From Cylindrospermum sp. NIES-4074 (lineage in GTDB: Bacteria; Cyanobacteriota; Cyanobacteriia; Cyanobacteriales; Nostocaceae): a stretch of 64,000 nt of DNA. The stretch spans positions 5,295,677 to 5,359,676 of the forward strand of contig AP018269.1 in NCBI GenBank assembly GCA_003994795.1, in the 5' to 3' direction. Below the pieces are notes generated by a model that saw only the letters and a program-made list of their open reading frames with translations, was not told where the DNA came from and ran no database searches. A program made the position numbers and the translations under genes. Below, piece by piece: positions 1 to 8,621 of the stretch. How positions within the stretch are numbered: the first letter of the stretch is position 1; each line of letters opens with the position of its first letter.

Positions 1-803
1 AACTACAAATTTTTCTAGATATAGCCACAGAAGCGGCCTTAGCTGCTGGCGTTGTGTTACAAGATTACTTAGGTAAATTAGAAGATGCAATTATTGAAAA
101 AGGACGCCCTGGTGATTTAGTCACCGCAGCTGATAAAGCTTCAGAAAAAGTGATATTAGAAGTTTTGCATCGCCATGTTCCCCAACACTCTATCCTCGCT
201 GAAGAATCAGGAAAAATAGGCAATCAAGATAATGAATACCTCTGGGCTATTGATCCTCTAGATGGTACAACCAACTATGCCCATCAATACCCCAGTTTTG
301 CCGTTTCCATTGGATTGTTAATTAATGGCGTTTCCCAAGTTGGTGTAATTTATGATCCTTTTCATAATGAGCTATTTCGGGCAGCCGCTGGCTTGGGAGC
401 AACACGCAATCGCCGCCCCATCAAGGTTTCAGAAACATCTGAATTAAGTAAAAGCTTACTAGTAACGGGATTTGCTTACGATCGCCGCGAAACATCAGAC
501 AACAACTACGCAGAATTTTGCCACCTCACCCATCTTACTCAAGGAGTCCGGCGCAGTGGTTCAGCATCTCTAGATTTAGCCTACGTTGCCTGTGGGCGTG
601 TTGATGCCTACTGGGAAAGAGGAATCGCACCTTGGGATGTTGCCGCTGGTGTAATTTTGTTACAAGAAGCCGGGGGGAAAGTCAGCGCTTACGATCGCAC
701 TCCCTTCAAGATTGATTCAGGTAGAATCCTTGCTAGTAACGGTAATATTCACGACGTTCTCAGTCAGACACTGACACAAACACCGCCCCTGTCAGCTTGG
801 TGA
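1..803 (+). CDS. Inositol monophosphatase family protein (5' end outside window)
   Basis: Mg-dependent sugar-phosphate phosphatase of the inositol-monophosphatase/FBPase-like superfamily, presumably cytosolic. The frame is open to the window edge (first whole codon at position 3), reading LQIFLDIATEAALAAG before the GTG at 54, so the true start lies upstream. The metal-binding motifs are present: DLVTAADKASE, ILAEESG, WAIDPLDGTTNYAH (the DPxDGT signature) and APWDVAAGVILLQEAGG near the C-terminus. Family members act on inositol-1-phosphate, histidinol phosphate or 3'-phosphoadenosine phosphate, and the sequence alone does not separate these. hisZ lies two genes downstream, so a histidinol-phosphatase role is possible but unproven. 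The gene ends in a tandem-repeat spacer. Confidence 0.88.
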   Translation, partial: LQIFLDIATEAALAAGVVLQDYLGKLEDAIIEKGRPGDLVTAADKASEKVILEVLHRHVPQHSILAEESGKIGNQDNEYLWAIDPLDGTTNYAHQYPSFAVSIGLLINGVSQVGVIYDPFHNELFRAAAGLGATRNRRPIKVSETSELSKSLLVTGFAYDRRETSDNNYAEFCHLTHLTQGVRRSGSASLDLAYVACGRVDAYWERGIAPWDVAAGVILLQEAGGKVSAYDRTPFKIDSGRILASNGNIHDVLSQTLTQTPPLSAW

Positions 804-878
804 TGTGGGGAGTGTGGGGAGTGTGGGGAGCCTGGGGAGTGTGGGGAGTGTGGGGAGTGTGGGGAATGTGGGGAGTGA
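804..878. repeat. GTGTGGGGA tandem repeat
   Basis: About eight head-to-tail copies of a 9-bp unit (GTGTGGGGA, with variants such as GCCTGGGGA and AATGTGGGGA) follow directly after the phosphatase stop codon. A C-rich stretch at about 895-950 (CCCCCTCTTCCCCC, then repeated ACCCGACACC) is partly complementary and could fold back on it. The minus-strand frame across it encodes only repeated His-Ser-Pro and is not a gene. Confidence 0.85.
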
Positions 879-1030
879 GAGATATTAAATACTATTCCCC
901 CTCTTCCCCCTCTCCCCGACACCCGACACCCGTCACCCCACACCCTATTCCAAACAACTAGTGACAATTGACTCATAAGGAGAAGTAAACTAGATAGAAT
1001 ATAACTGCTCCTTGGGTGCAACATATCTAT

Positions 1031-1996
1031 ATGTCTTTGAGAATAGATCGTGGACTATTTAAATATGATTTCATAGATTATCACGCAGTACTGTGTGTTC
1101 CAGTTGACGCGGACGCAAAAGAGATCCGTAAACGCTATCTCAAAATAGCCCGCCGCTTGCACCCAGATAGCTGTAACGCTACGAATGAAGCTGAAAAACA
1201 GCTGGCCAATGAACTGTTATCTAAACTGGTGAACCCAGCGTATGAAAAACTGTCTCTAGAACGCGATCGCACAGAATATATTCTAGTTTTATCGCAAATG
1301 GGTAAGCGCCTAGTGCAAGAATCATCTTCGGTGGAACTGCACAGCAAAGTGGCGAAGGAATTAGCTACGACTTCTAATATCGATCACATCTATAAAAGTG
1401 CGATCGCTAAAATCGCTGCTACCCAGTTTGATGAGTTGCTGCAAGCGCCGCAAGTTATTGCCCAAATTAGTGAGTTAAATTTAGTGTATTTAATGCGGAG
1501 TGCTGGCCAATCAATGGCAACACAGACACCCCAATCATCTAAAACGCACTCTAATACAACACAGTCAAACACAGCAAAAAATCCAGCACCGCCACCAGCA
1601 CCGCCACCAGCACAACCCAAAGAAGAATCAGCCGCCGAACAATATATCCGTCGCGCCCAAACTCTGATTGAAAAAAATCAATTTGCCCAAGCCAAAGTAG
1701 AATTACAAGACGCCCTCAAGCTAGAGCCGAAAAATAGTCGCTGCCATAGCTTGATTGCAGTGGTGTATTTAAGGCAAAATCAGCTGAAAATGGCCAAAGT
1801 TCACTTTGACAACGCACTGAAATTAGACCCCAACGACTCAGTAGCTTTGGAATGGAAACCCAAAGTTGAAAGGGTTTTGGCGAAACAATCAGGTGGAACT
1901 CATGTGAATTCATCTCCAAATCATGGAGGTAAGCAACCAGATAATTCTGGAGGCGGCGGTTTGTTTGGTGGTTTGTTTGGTGGGAAGAAAAAATAA
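1031..1996 (+). CDS. J-domain protein with C-terminal TPR repeats
   Basis: Probable DnaK (Hsp70) co-chaperone. The N-terminal J-domain (residues about 8-75) begins DYHAVLCVPVDADAKEIRKRY and carries the HPD tripeptide in ARRLHPDS that stimulates DnaK ATPase. A Pro/Ala/Thr-rich linker (PPPAPPPAQP) follows. Two TPR units (AEQYIRRAQTLIEKNQFAQA and CHSLIAVVYLRQNQLKMAKV) end in the typical ALKLEP and ALKLDP turns. The tail is Gly/Phe-rich and basic (GGGGLFGGLFGGKKK). The Cys/Gly zinc domain of true DnaJ is absent, so this is a class C J-protein. I prefer ATG 1031 over the in-frame GTG at 1016. The stop overlaps the hisZ start (TAATG), which suggests translational coupling. Confidence 0.85.
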   Translation: MSLRIDRGLFKYDFIDYHAVLCVPVDADAKEIRKRYLKIARRLHPDSCNATNEAEKQLANELLSKLVNPAYEKLSLERDRTEYILVLSQMGKRLVQESSSVELHSKVAKELATTSNIDHIYKSAIAKIAATQFDELLQAPQVIAQISELNLVYLMRSAGQSMATQTPQSSKTHSNTTQSNTAKNPAPPPAPPPAQPKEESAAEQYIRRAQTLIEKNQFAQAKVELQDALKLEPKNSRCHSLIAVVYLRQNQLKMAKVHFDNALKLDPNDSVALEWKPKVERVLAKQSGGTHVNSSPNHGGKQPDNSGGGGLFGGLFGGKKK

Positions 1997-3207
1997 TGGT
2001 GTATCAACCAGCAGCGGGAGCCAGGGATTTATTGCCCTTAGATGTGGCTCAAAAACGCTGGATTGAAGATAGGTTACAGCAGGTGTTTCATCGTTGGGGA
2101 TATCATAGGATTATCACCTCGACATTAGAACGCATGGATACCCTCATGGCAGGTGAAGCAATTCAGCGCCAGATGGTAATTCAACTGCAAAATGCTCAAG
2201 ATGAAGAATTGGGCTTACGTCCAGAACTGACAGCTTCCATTGCTCGCACTGTAGTCACGCGGATGGCAGGTGCTACTTATCCCCAAAGGCTGTACTATAA
2301 TGCCAATGTATTTCGCCGCAACTGGGAAGGTAAGCATAATCGCCAGCAAGAATATTATCAAGCTGGGGTGGAATTATTAGGAACTGGCGGACTGCTGGCT
2401 AATGCAGAAGTGCTGCTGTTGGTAGCAGATTGTTTATCAGCTTTAGGTTTGCGGGGCTGGCATTTAATCTTAGGTGAAGCGGGAATTACGCGATCGCTTT
2501 TAAGTGCCTTTCCCCCTCATTTACAATCTAAAGTGCGTCAGGCGATCGCTCAACTTGATCGCATTGCTATAGATACTCTACCCCTAAGTGACGAACTCCG
2601 GGACAGGGCCAGAATCATGCTCGATTTGCGCGGTAACAGTGCAGATGTCTTGCAACAAGTCAGCAGTTTGCATCTAGATCCAGAGCAGCAAGCAGCGGTA
2701 AATAACCTCAAATCCCTAGTAGAATTACTAGAATCAAAGGGAGATTTTCCCCTCATCCTTGACCTCAGCTTGATCCAAACCATAGACTATTACACTGGTA
2801 TCGTCTTTGAAGTCGTCAGCAATACCGAAGCACAAGCGCAGGTTTTAGGGCGGGGTGGTCGCTACGACCAACTTTTAGGGTTATATCATCCCCAAGGGGA
2901 AAATATCCCCGGCATTGGTTTTGGACTCAATATTGAGGATTTATACCAAATTCTCTCAACAACTCAGCAATTACCGCAGGCGACCCCAGCTAGCAACTGG
3001 TTAGTAGTCCCAGAAACGCCGAGTGCAGATGCTGCGGCCTTTGCCTACGCGCAAAAACTGCGAGATTCAACTCATCTGGTGCGGGTAGAAATGGATTTAG
3101 GGGGAAGGGATGCAGATGCTATTCGTCAATATGCACGCGATCGCCATATCGCCCAAATAGCCTGGATTAAATTTGATGGCTCTCCCACAATTGAAACATT
3201 GCCTTAG
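1996..3207 (+). CDS. hisZ: ATP phosphoribosyltransferase regulatory subunit HisZ
   Basis: Catalytically dead histidyl-tRNA-synthetase paralogue that pairs with short-form HisG in the first step of histidine synthesis and is needed for its activity and feedback control. The 403 residues match the class II synthetase core: N-terminal PAAGARDLLP, a motif-2-like RLYYNANVFRR, the YYTGIVFEV strand, GRGGRYDQLL, and a motif-3-like PGIGFGLNIEDL. The C-terminus is short, without a full anticodon-binding domain, as expected for HisZ rather than HisRS. ATG overlaps the TAA of the J-domain gene, so the two are probably co-transcribed. hisG is not in the window. Confidence 0.93.
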   Translation: MVYQPAAGARDLLPLDVAQKRWIEDRLQQVFHRWGYHRIITSTLERMDTLMAGEAIQRQMVIQLQNAQDEELGLRPELTASIARTVVTRMAGATYPQRLYYNANVFRRNWEGKHNRQQEYYQAGVELLGTGGLLANAEVLLLVADCLSALGLRGWHLILGEAGITRSLLSAFPPHLQSKVRQAIAQLDRIAIDTLPLSDELRDRARIMLDLRGNSADVLQQVSSLHLDPEQQAAVNNLKSLVELLESKGDFPLILDLSLIQTIDYYTGIVFEVVSNTEAQAQVLGRGGRYDQLLGLYHPQGENIPGIGFGLNIEDLYQILSTTQQLPQATPASNWLVVPETPSADAAAFAYAQKLRDSTHLVRVEMDLGGRDADAIRQYARDRHIAQIAWIKFDGSPTIETLP

Positions 3208-3374
3208 TAGTCTGTCAAGGTAACGAAAGCTGGGTATGGGCAGGGTAAATGGTAAGGGACATAATACCTTTCCCCTTTACCCCGCTTTCGTTCCAGCGAA
3301 CTGCTAGAAGAAAGGAAATATTCCTAATTGCTAGGCTAGATACAGCTGATTGAGAAGAGAGGGAATCGAAAAAT

Positions 3375-3602
3375 ATGGCACACACAATTGTTACTGATGT
3401 TTGTGAAGGCGTCGCTGACTGCGAAACTGCCTGTCCTGTAGCTTGCATTCATCCCGGCCCAGGCAAAAATGTCAAGGGAACAGATTGGTTCTGGATTGAT
3501 TTTGCTACCTGTATCGACTGTGGTATCTGTGTCCAAGTTTGCCCAGTTGAAGGGGCAATTTTGCCACAAGAACGACCCGAACTGCAAAAAATTACAGACT
3601 AA
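3375..3602 (+). CDS. Ferredoxin with two Fe-S cluster motifs
   Basis: Small soluble electron carrier of 75 residues. Two Cys clusters are visible: Cys9, Cys15, Cys19 and Cys23 (VCEGVADCETACPVACI) and the classical Cx2Cx2Cx3CP pattern CIDCGICVQVCPVEGAI. The first set is spaced unlike a simple bacterial 2x[4Fe-4S] ferredoxin and could hold a 3Fe-4S or variant 4Fe-4S cluster. The second should hold [4Fe-4S]. The N-terminus (MAHTIVTDVCEG) is that of the bacterial-type ferredoxins common in cyanobacteria. It is a single-gene unit followed by a strong terminator. Redox partners cannot be inferred from the neighbours. Confidence 0.9.
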   Translation: MAHTIVTDVCEGVADCETACPVACIHPGPGKNVKGTDWFWIDFATCIDCGICVQVCPVEGAILPQERPELQKITD

Positions 3603-3626
3603 TATCATCCTACGGTTTAAATCCTA

Positions 3627-3670
3627 GAAAAAACAGGCACTGGAAATAATGGTCAAGTGCCTGTTTTTTA
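3627..3670 (+). terminator. Rho-independent terminator of the ferredoxin gene
   Basis: An inverted repeat of about 15 bp (AAAAAACAGGCACT, loop of 14 nt, AGTGCCTGTTTTTT) ends in a run of six Ts about 25 nt after the ferredoxin stop. The flanking A and T runs would allow it to work in both directions. Confidence 0.9.
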
Positions 3671-3814
3671 TGTAATTTATTGTTTATAGGTTCTTTTTAG
3701 GCAATCTTAGACCTTGCGGTTTTTACTCTATTCTGTTGCAATGATATTGGTGTGAAATTTTGTCTGTAAACTTTTGGTAAATTAACTATATTTTGCACCT
3801 ATCCTAAGGATTTT

Positions 3815-4558
3815 ATGTCAGATTCGGTAAGTAATTCGGCTCCCCTACTAGAAGTTCACAATGTCCATGCTGGATATATTAAAGACGTAGATATCTTACA
3901 AGGAATCAATTTCCGGGTGGAACCAGGGGAATTGGTGACAGTGATTGGCCCCAACGGTGCTGGTAAATCTACCTTAGCAAAAACTATTTTTGGGCTTTTG
4001 ACCCCCCACACAGGTACTATTACCTTCAAAGGCGAAAATATAGCCGGATTAAAATCAAACCAAATCGTGCAACGGGGAATGAGCTATGTCCCGCAAATCA
4101 CCAACGTTTTCCCTTCCCTCACCATCGAAGAAAACCTAGAAATGGGGGCGTTTGTGCGGAATATTCCTTTGAAACCCCTGAAAGACAAAATATTTACCAT
4201 GTTCCCCAGATTAAGCGATCGCCGTCGTCAACGTGCAGGCACCCTTTCTGGTGGGGAACGACAGATGCTAGCAATGGGTAAAGCTTTGATGCTAGAACCC
4301 AGTCTACTGCTGTTAGATGAACCTTCTGCGGCGTTATCTCCCATCTTGGTAACGCAGGTATTTGAGCAAATTAAGCAGGTTAACCAAACGGGAACTGCGA
4401 TCGTCTTGGTAGAACAAAATGCCCGTAAGGCTTTGGAAATGGCCGATCGCGGTTATGTTCTGGAGTCAGGACGCGATGCTATTTCTGGGCCGGGATTGGA
4501 ATTATTGCATGATCCCAAGGTGGGAGAACTATATTTAGGTGCCGGTAAAGCACATTAG
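3815..4558 (+). CDS. ABC transporter ATP-binding protein, LivF/NatE type
   Basis: Nucleotide-binding subunit of a branched-chain/neutral amino-acid importer (HAAT family). Walker A is GPNGAGKST, the Q-loop lies in YVPQITNVFPSLT, the ABC signature is LSGGERQ, Walker B is LLLLDEPSAAL, and the H-loop position has Glu-Gln (VLVEQN), as in LivF-type proteins. AAGGA at 3806-3810 is a good ribosome-binding site for ATG 3815. No permease, LivG or binding-protein gene is adjacent. Isolated LivF-like genes are known in Nostocales, where natE of the N-I neutral amino acid system stands apart from its partners, so natE is my best guess. UrtE (urea) is an alternative, but it normally sits in an urt operon. 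Confidence 0.85.
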   Translation: MSDSVSNSAPLLEVHNVHAGYIKDVDILQGINFRVEPGELVTVIGPNGAGKSTLAKTIFGLLTPHTGTITFKGENIAGLKSNQIVQRGMSYVPQITNVFPSLTIEENLEMGAFVRNIPLKPLKDKIFTMFPRLSDRRRQRAGTLSGGERQMLAMGKALMLEPSLLLLDEPSAALSPILVTQVFEQIKQVNQTGTAIVLVEQNARKALEMADRGYVLESGRDAISGPGLELLHDPKVGELYLGAGKAH

Positions 4559-4865
4559 ACCTATCTGGAAAATGGGGATTGGGAAAAACCGATTTTCATC
4601 CTTCTTTGTGAGTTCAACTCATAGCATCAATTGCCAAAATCCTGATTTTTTATTTTGAACCACAGATGAGATTATTCATCTGTGTTCATCTGTGTTTATC
4701 TGTGGTTTAGTTTTCCTCACATTGACATTTGCGAAAAGTTGATTAAACAAATAGATGTTCATCTTAAACATTTGATGACTCTTCAACCGTGTCAATGCGT
4801 ACTCTTCACATATTCTAGAATCTGATATCTTCCTGGCAACTAGACATCTGTTGTCGGGTAGATTA
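4559..4865. other. Non-coding spacer with an inverted repeat
   Basis: No gene is seen in these 307 bases. AACCACAGATGA (4658-4669) pairs with TTATCTGTGGTT (4697-4708) around direct copies of TTCATCTGTG, a dispersed type of cyanobacterial intergenic repeat that could act as a weak terminator for the upstream ATPase gene. The last 100 bases presumably hold the promoter of the first carbonic-anhydrase gene. Confidence 0.5.
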
Positions 4866-5597
4866 ATGAGTAAAATTAACGGATTTGTTGGGCGGCGGGA
4901 TTTGTTAAAATTGGTGGGTGTGGGAGGTTTGGGTATTGGGGCGATCGCCACTTTTGGGAGTATAATTCCTGGTACAGAGCAAATAGCGATCGCAGATGCG
5001 AATCCAGCAAACCCTAATCCAGTTAATGCTAGCGAAGCCTGGAAACGCTTACTGGCTGGTAATCAGAGGTTTGCGTCTCAAAAGCGCCAATATCCCCACC
5101 AATCACTAGAACATCTGCAATTAGTCGCGCCAACACAATATCCTTTTGCCACAATCTTAGGCTGTGCAGATTCTCGCGTACCAGCAGAAATTATTTTTGA
5201 TCAAGGACTTGGCGATTTATTTGTTGTCCGAGTAGCTGGTAATGTGGCCAGTGACACCGCTATAGGTAGCTTAGAATATGCTACAGCAATATTAGGTTCA
5301 CAGTTAATTGTAGTTTTGGGTCATAGAAGATGTGGTGCAGTCACCGCAGCTATCAAAAATGAACCACTTCCTGGCAGAATTGGCTTTATTATTGAAAACA
5401 TCAAACCAGCCCTAGCCAAGGTAAAAATTGGAACAGGCGATGCGGTTAAGGATGCAGTGATTGCCAATATTCAATATCAAGTAGAAAAATTGCACCAAAA
5501 CTCAGTTATCTTGGCTAAACTTGTCCGTGAAGGCCAACTCAAGATTGTTGGTGCTTTTTACGATATTGACACAGGTAAAATCAGCTTTATTAAGTAA
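4866..5597 (+). CDS. Tat-exported beta-carbonic anhydrase, copy 1
   Basis: Zinc enzyme interconverting CO2 and bicarbonate, predicted to act in the periplasm or lumen. The N-terminus has a twin-arginine signal (FVGRRDLLKLVGVGGLGIGA), so it is not a carboxysomal CA. The beta-CA zinc ligands are present: Cys100 in GCADSRVPAE (with the Asp-Arg dyad), His153 and Cys156 in GHRRCGAV. Length (243 residues from ATG 4866) fits a bacterial beta-CA plus leader. A TTG at 4851 would add five residues, but ATG 4866 aligns with the start of the second copy. The mature domain ends DIDTGKISFI, a typical beta-CA C-terminus. A similar gene lies 323 bp downstream. Confidence 0.9.
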   Translation: MSKINGFVGRRDLLKLVGVGGLGIGAIATFGSIIPGTEQIAIADANPANPNPVNASEAWKRLLAGNQRFASQKRQYPHQSLEHLQLVAPTQYPFATILGCADSRVPAEIIFDQGLGDLFVVRVAGNVASDTAIGSLEYATAILGSQLIVVLGHRRCGAVTAAIKNEPLPGRIGFIIENIKPALAKVKIGTGDAVKDAVIANIQYQVEKLHQNSVILAKLVREGQLKIVGAFYDIDTGKISFIK

Positions 5598-5920
5598 GAA
5601 AATACCTAGAGGCTACTAAAAATGAATACAGTAATGGGTAAGATAGTTAGCCATTGGATAATTACCCACGATCAAAAATTCTTATTTTATTGATTATGGT
5701 TTGTGAACCATAGAGAAAACCATGGGCTAACCATATTTTTATCGTATACCATTCCACTTTAATTAGTACACCACAGTCTGATATATTACAATAAATCACA
5801 GGACTTTTTTATTACCCAGTCGCAGCTATAAATTAACTGCTACCCTGAAAAAATAATTTTGGGGTAATTAACTAGGTATCAAAACTTGTTTGTTGATTTA
5901 GGTCAAACAGAGGTGCATAA
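5598..5920. other. Non-coding spacer between the two carbonic anhydrase genes
   Basis: No gene and no clear terminator are visible. It is AT-rich with a small palindrome (ATGGTTTGTGAACCAT, about 5695-5710). A spacer this long suggests that the second carbonic anhydrase has its own promoter. GAGGTG just before ATG 5921 is a good ribosome-binding site. Confidence 0.45.
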
Positions 5921-6652
5921 ATGAGCCGTATTAATGGATTTGTTGGGCGTCGTAATTTCTTAAAATTAGCAGGTGTCGGTAGTGTGGGAATTGGTGCTGC
6001 TGCTGCTGGTAATATATTATGGAACGAAGAAGAAGCTGTTGCCCAAAAACCAGCTAGCACTACCGGAAAACCTCCATCAGTTGATCCACAGACAGCCTTA
6101 AAAAGATTGATAGAAGGAAATCAACGGTTTGTAGACGGAAAGCGTCTCAACCCTAACCAATCACGATTACGTTTGCAAGAAACTTCCTTTGCTCAGTATC
6201 CATTTGCAGCTATACTAGGTTGTTCTGATTCCAGAGTACCTGCGGAAATTGTCTTTGATCAAGGACTTGGGGATCTTTTTGTTGTCCGGATTGCTGGTAA
6301 TGTCGCTTCACAAGAAGCTATAGGTAGTTTAGAATTTGGGACAGCTGTATTGGGTGCTCAATTAATCGTAGTTCTCGGTCATGCCAAATGTGGTGCAGTA
6401 ACAGCTGCTATCAAAGACGAACCTCTTCCTGGGAGAATTGGTGCTTTTGTAGAAGAAATCAAACCAGCGGTAGAAGTAGCCAGAAGCAAATCCGGCAATA
6501 TCGAAGACAATGCTATTATTAGCAATGTCCAATATCAGGCGCAAAGATTGGCAGAAAGCTCCGCAATTTTAAGAAAATTGACCAGGGAAGGTAAACTCAA
6601 AATAGTTGCTGGTCGTTATGATTTAGCTGTAGGAAAAATTACCTTGGTTTAA
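5921..6652 (+). CDS. Tat-exported beta-carbonic anhydrase, copy 2
   Basis: Second periplasmic beta-carbonic anhydrase. The leader (MSRINGFVGRRNFLKLAGVG) is a textbook RRxFLK twin-arginine signal and closely matches copy 1. The catalytic set is retained: GCSDSRVPAE (Cys, Asp, Arg) and GHAKCGAV (His, Cys). Over the mature part the two copies share long identical blocks such as FDQGLGDLFVVR and EPLPGRIG, so they arose by tandem duplication followed by moderate divergence. GHRRCG versus GHAKCG is an active-site-adjacent difference. Only this copy has the acidic EEEAVAQKP stretch after the signal. Confidence 0.9.
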   Translation: MSRINGFVGRRNFLKLAGVGSVGIGAAAAGNILWNEEEAVAQKPASTTGKPPSVDPQTALKRLIEGNQRFVDGKRLNPNQSRLRLQETSFAQYPFAAILGCSDSRVPAEIVFDQGLGDLFVVRIAGNVASQEAIGSLEFGTAVLGAQLIVVLGHAKCGAVTAAIKDEPLPGRIGAFVEEIKPAVEVARSKSGNIEDNAIISNVQYQAQRLAESSAILRKLTREGKLKIVAGRYDLAVGKITLV

Positions 6653-6660
6653 ATGAATTA

Positions 6661-6873
6661 GATCATGTCCGGTTGAATACTTATCATATCTATTTGGGCT
6701 GGTAATGGGGATCAGGATTAGAGGATTAAAGGATTAACAAGATTTATTTGAGAATGATGAATATTCATCCTCATCATCCTTTCATCCTTAAATCCTGATT
6801 GTTAATTGGAAGAAAGGGAAACAGCAATTACCAACAAGACCAACCAAACTTATTACAACTAATTAACCGGAAT
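6661..6873. mobile_element. IS630-derived MITE (copy 1, with nested hairpin)
   Basis: The left end ATCATGTCCGGTTGAATACTTAT and the right end TTACAACTAATTAACCGG are inverted copies of the termini of the IS630 element at 50980-52134. The interior (GGGCTGGTAATGGG, then ACAGCAATTACCAACAAGACC) matches the elements at 9921 and 14486. It encodes nothing. The right tip (CCGGAATGGTG) has decayed. An 89-bp hairpin repeat interrupts it. Confidence 0.75.
6711..6799. repeat. 89-bp hairpin repeat nested in the MITE
   Basis: It begins ATCAGGATTA and ends TAAATCCTGAT, with imperfect self-complementarity along its length. The sibling MITE at 9921 lacks it, so it is an insertion. A second 89-bp copy stands alone at 23472-23560. 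Confidence 0.75.
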
Positions 6874-7029
6874 GGTGTAGAGATGTTGCGTACAACGTCT
6901 CTACTACGGTATTATGCTTGGGTATCTGACTAATACAAGCCAAACTGTGCTAAAAGCGATATCCACAGAAAACCCTTGGAGTACAGAAGCAGCGGATTTT
7001 GCAGGCGTTGGCGTACCCGCCCGCTGGAG

Positions 7030-7058
7030 GCGATGGGCTACGCCCCACCGTAGGCGCA
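7030..7058. repeat. Dispersed intergenic repeat (GCGATGGGCTACGCC type)
   Basis: GCGATGGGCTACGCCC is followed by CACCGTAGGCGCA. The same sequence recurs in the opposite orientation at 48903-48935. The rest of 6874-7279 is non-coding: short frames across it run through the repeat and lack family features. The last 100 bases presumably contain the moeB promoter. Confidence 0.7.
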
Positions 7059-7279
7059 CAATCAATACTACTCCACGAACACCTGAGTTGACATCGCCTA
7101 TATCCTTAGACAGAAGACTCATATATAATAGTTAGCGTCCAAAACCCTCAACCTGGAGCCTTGATGAAAGTCACCAGTCCCCAGTTTCAGACAAAAGAAT
7201 ACATAAATTTAATAATTTAAGTTAACAACGAATATCTTTTTTCGTTACCATTAATACTCCTTGCTTCCTCAAAACTGCT

Positions 7280-8452
7280 ATGCTCAATCCCAATCTGGAT
7301 GAAATCCAGTTGAACAAAGACGATTACGAACGCTACTCCCGCCACTTAATTTTGCCAGAAGTCGGACTGGAAGGGCAAAAACGCCTAAAAGCTGCCAGCG
7401 TCCTATGTATCGGCACAGGTGGACTGGGTGCGCCATTGCTGTTATATTTAGCAGCAGCGGGTGTGGGACGTATTGGTATTGTTGATTTTGATATCGTTGA
7501 CACCTCCAACCTACAACGCCAAGTCATTCACGGTACATCCTGGGTAGGTAAACCCAAGATTGAATCTGCAAAAAACCGCATTCACGAAATCAACCCCTAT
7601 TGTCAGGTTGATTTATACGAAACTCGTCTGAGTTCGGAAAACGCCCTGGATATCATTCGGCCTTACGATATCGTTGTCGATGGTACAGATAACTTCCCCA
7701 CCAGATATCTCGTCAACGACGCTTGCGTTTTGCTGAATAAACCCAACGTTTACGGTTCCATTTTCCGCTTTGAAGGACAAGCAACCGTCTTTAACTACGA
7801 AGGTGGGCCAAATTATCGTGACTTGTATCCAGAACCACCACCACCAGGAATGGTTCCCTCCTGTGCAGAAGGTGGCGTACTGGGAATTTTACCAGGAATG
7901 ATTGGTATTATCCAAGCCACAGAAACAGTCAAAATTATTATTGGACAAGGTAACACCCTCAGTGGACGACTGCTGTTATACAACGCCTTAGAAATGAAAT
8001 TCCGGGAGTTAAAGTTACGTCCTAACCCCATTCGTCCAGTGATTGAAAAGCTGATAGACTACGAAGTATTCTGCGGTATTCCCCAAGCGCAAGCAGAGGA
8101 AGCGAAACAGCAGACAGAAATTAAAGAAATGACTGTGACAGAGTTAAAGCAATTGTTAGATAGCGGTGCAAAGGATTTTGTGCTGTTAGATGTCCGTAAC
8201 CCCCATGAGTACGACATTGCGAAAATTCCTGGTTCTGTATTAGTCCCTTTACCGGATATTGAAAACGGCCCAGGTGTTGCGAAAGTCAAGGAATTACTCA
8301 ACGGTCATCGCTTAATTGCTCATTGTAAAATGGGTGGGCGTTCCGCTAAAGCCTTGGGTATTCTCAAGGAAGCCGGAATTGTGGGGACAAACGTCAAAGG
8401 TGGAATTACCGCTTGGAGTCGAGAAGTAGATTCTTCAGTTCCAGAATATTAA
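7280..8452 (+). CDS. moeB: MoeB/ThiF-type adenylyltransferase with rhodanese domain
   Basis: E1-like enzyme that adenylates the C-terminal glycine of a sulfur-carrier protein (MoaD or ThiS) for molybdopterin or thiamine synthesis. The ThiF domain (residues about 12-260) has the nucleotide loop GTGGLGAPLLLYLAAAG, the DFDIVDTSNLQRQ strand and the Cys region PSCAEGGVLGILPG. A rhodanese domain (about 275-390) has LLDVRNPHEYDIAKIPG and active-site Cys in HCKMGGR, so sulfur can be handed over within one chain, as in eukaryotic MOCS3/Uba4. The paired CxxC zinc motifs of E. coli MoeB are not present. The FdhF-type molybdoenzyme at 21-23 kb would need molybdopterin, though thiamine or tRNA thiolation roles are not excluded. 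Confidence 0.88.
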   Translation: MLNPNLDEIQLNKDDYERYSRHLILPEVGLEGQKRLKAASVLCIGTGGLGAPLLLYLAAAGVGRIGIVDFDIVDTSNLQRQVIHGTSWVGKPKIESAKNRIHEINPYCQVDLYETRLSSENALDIIRPYDIVVDGTDNFPTRYLVNDACVLLNKPNVYGSIFRFEGQATVFNYEGGPNYRDLYPEPPPPGMVPSCAEGGVLGILPGMIGIIQATETVKIIIGQGNTLSGRLLLYNALEMKFRELKLRPNPIRPVIEKLIDYEVFCGIPQAQAEEAKQQTEIKEMTVTELKQLLDSGAKDFVLLDVRNPHEYDIAKIPGSVLVPLPDIENGPGVAKVKELLNGHRLIAHCKMGGRSAKALGILKEAGIVGTNVKGGITAWSREVDSSVPEY

Positions 8453-8621
8453 AAACGAACCGCAGAGGGAAGGACACAGAGAGAAGAAAGATAAGTTTTC
8501 TTACTCTCTGTTCCTTTATATTATGGGCATTGCCGAATTGAAGTTGAATTTTTCTTTCTACCTTTGCGACTTTGCGACTTTGCGTGAGATATTCATATTC
8601 TTATTCAGCAACGCCAAAATT

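Noticed and set aside
764-1024. Minus-strand frame of 86 codons with His-Ser-Pro repeats
   Set aside because: It is the reverse reading of the GTGTGGGGA tandem repeat and has no other protein character.
6904-7135. Overlapping frames on both strands in the spacer before moeB
   Set aside because: They run through a dispersed repeat (GCGATGGGCTACGCC) and have no family features or ribosome-binding sites.
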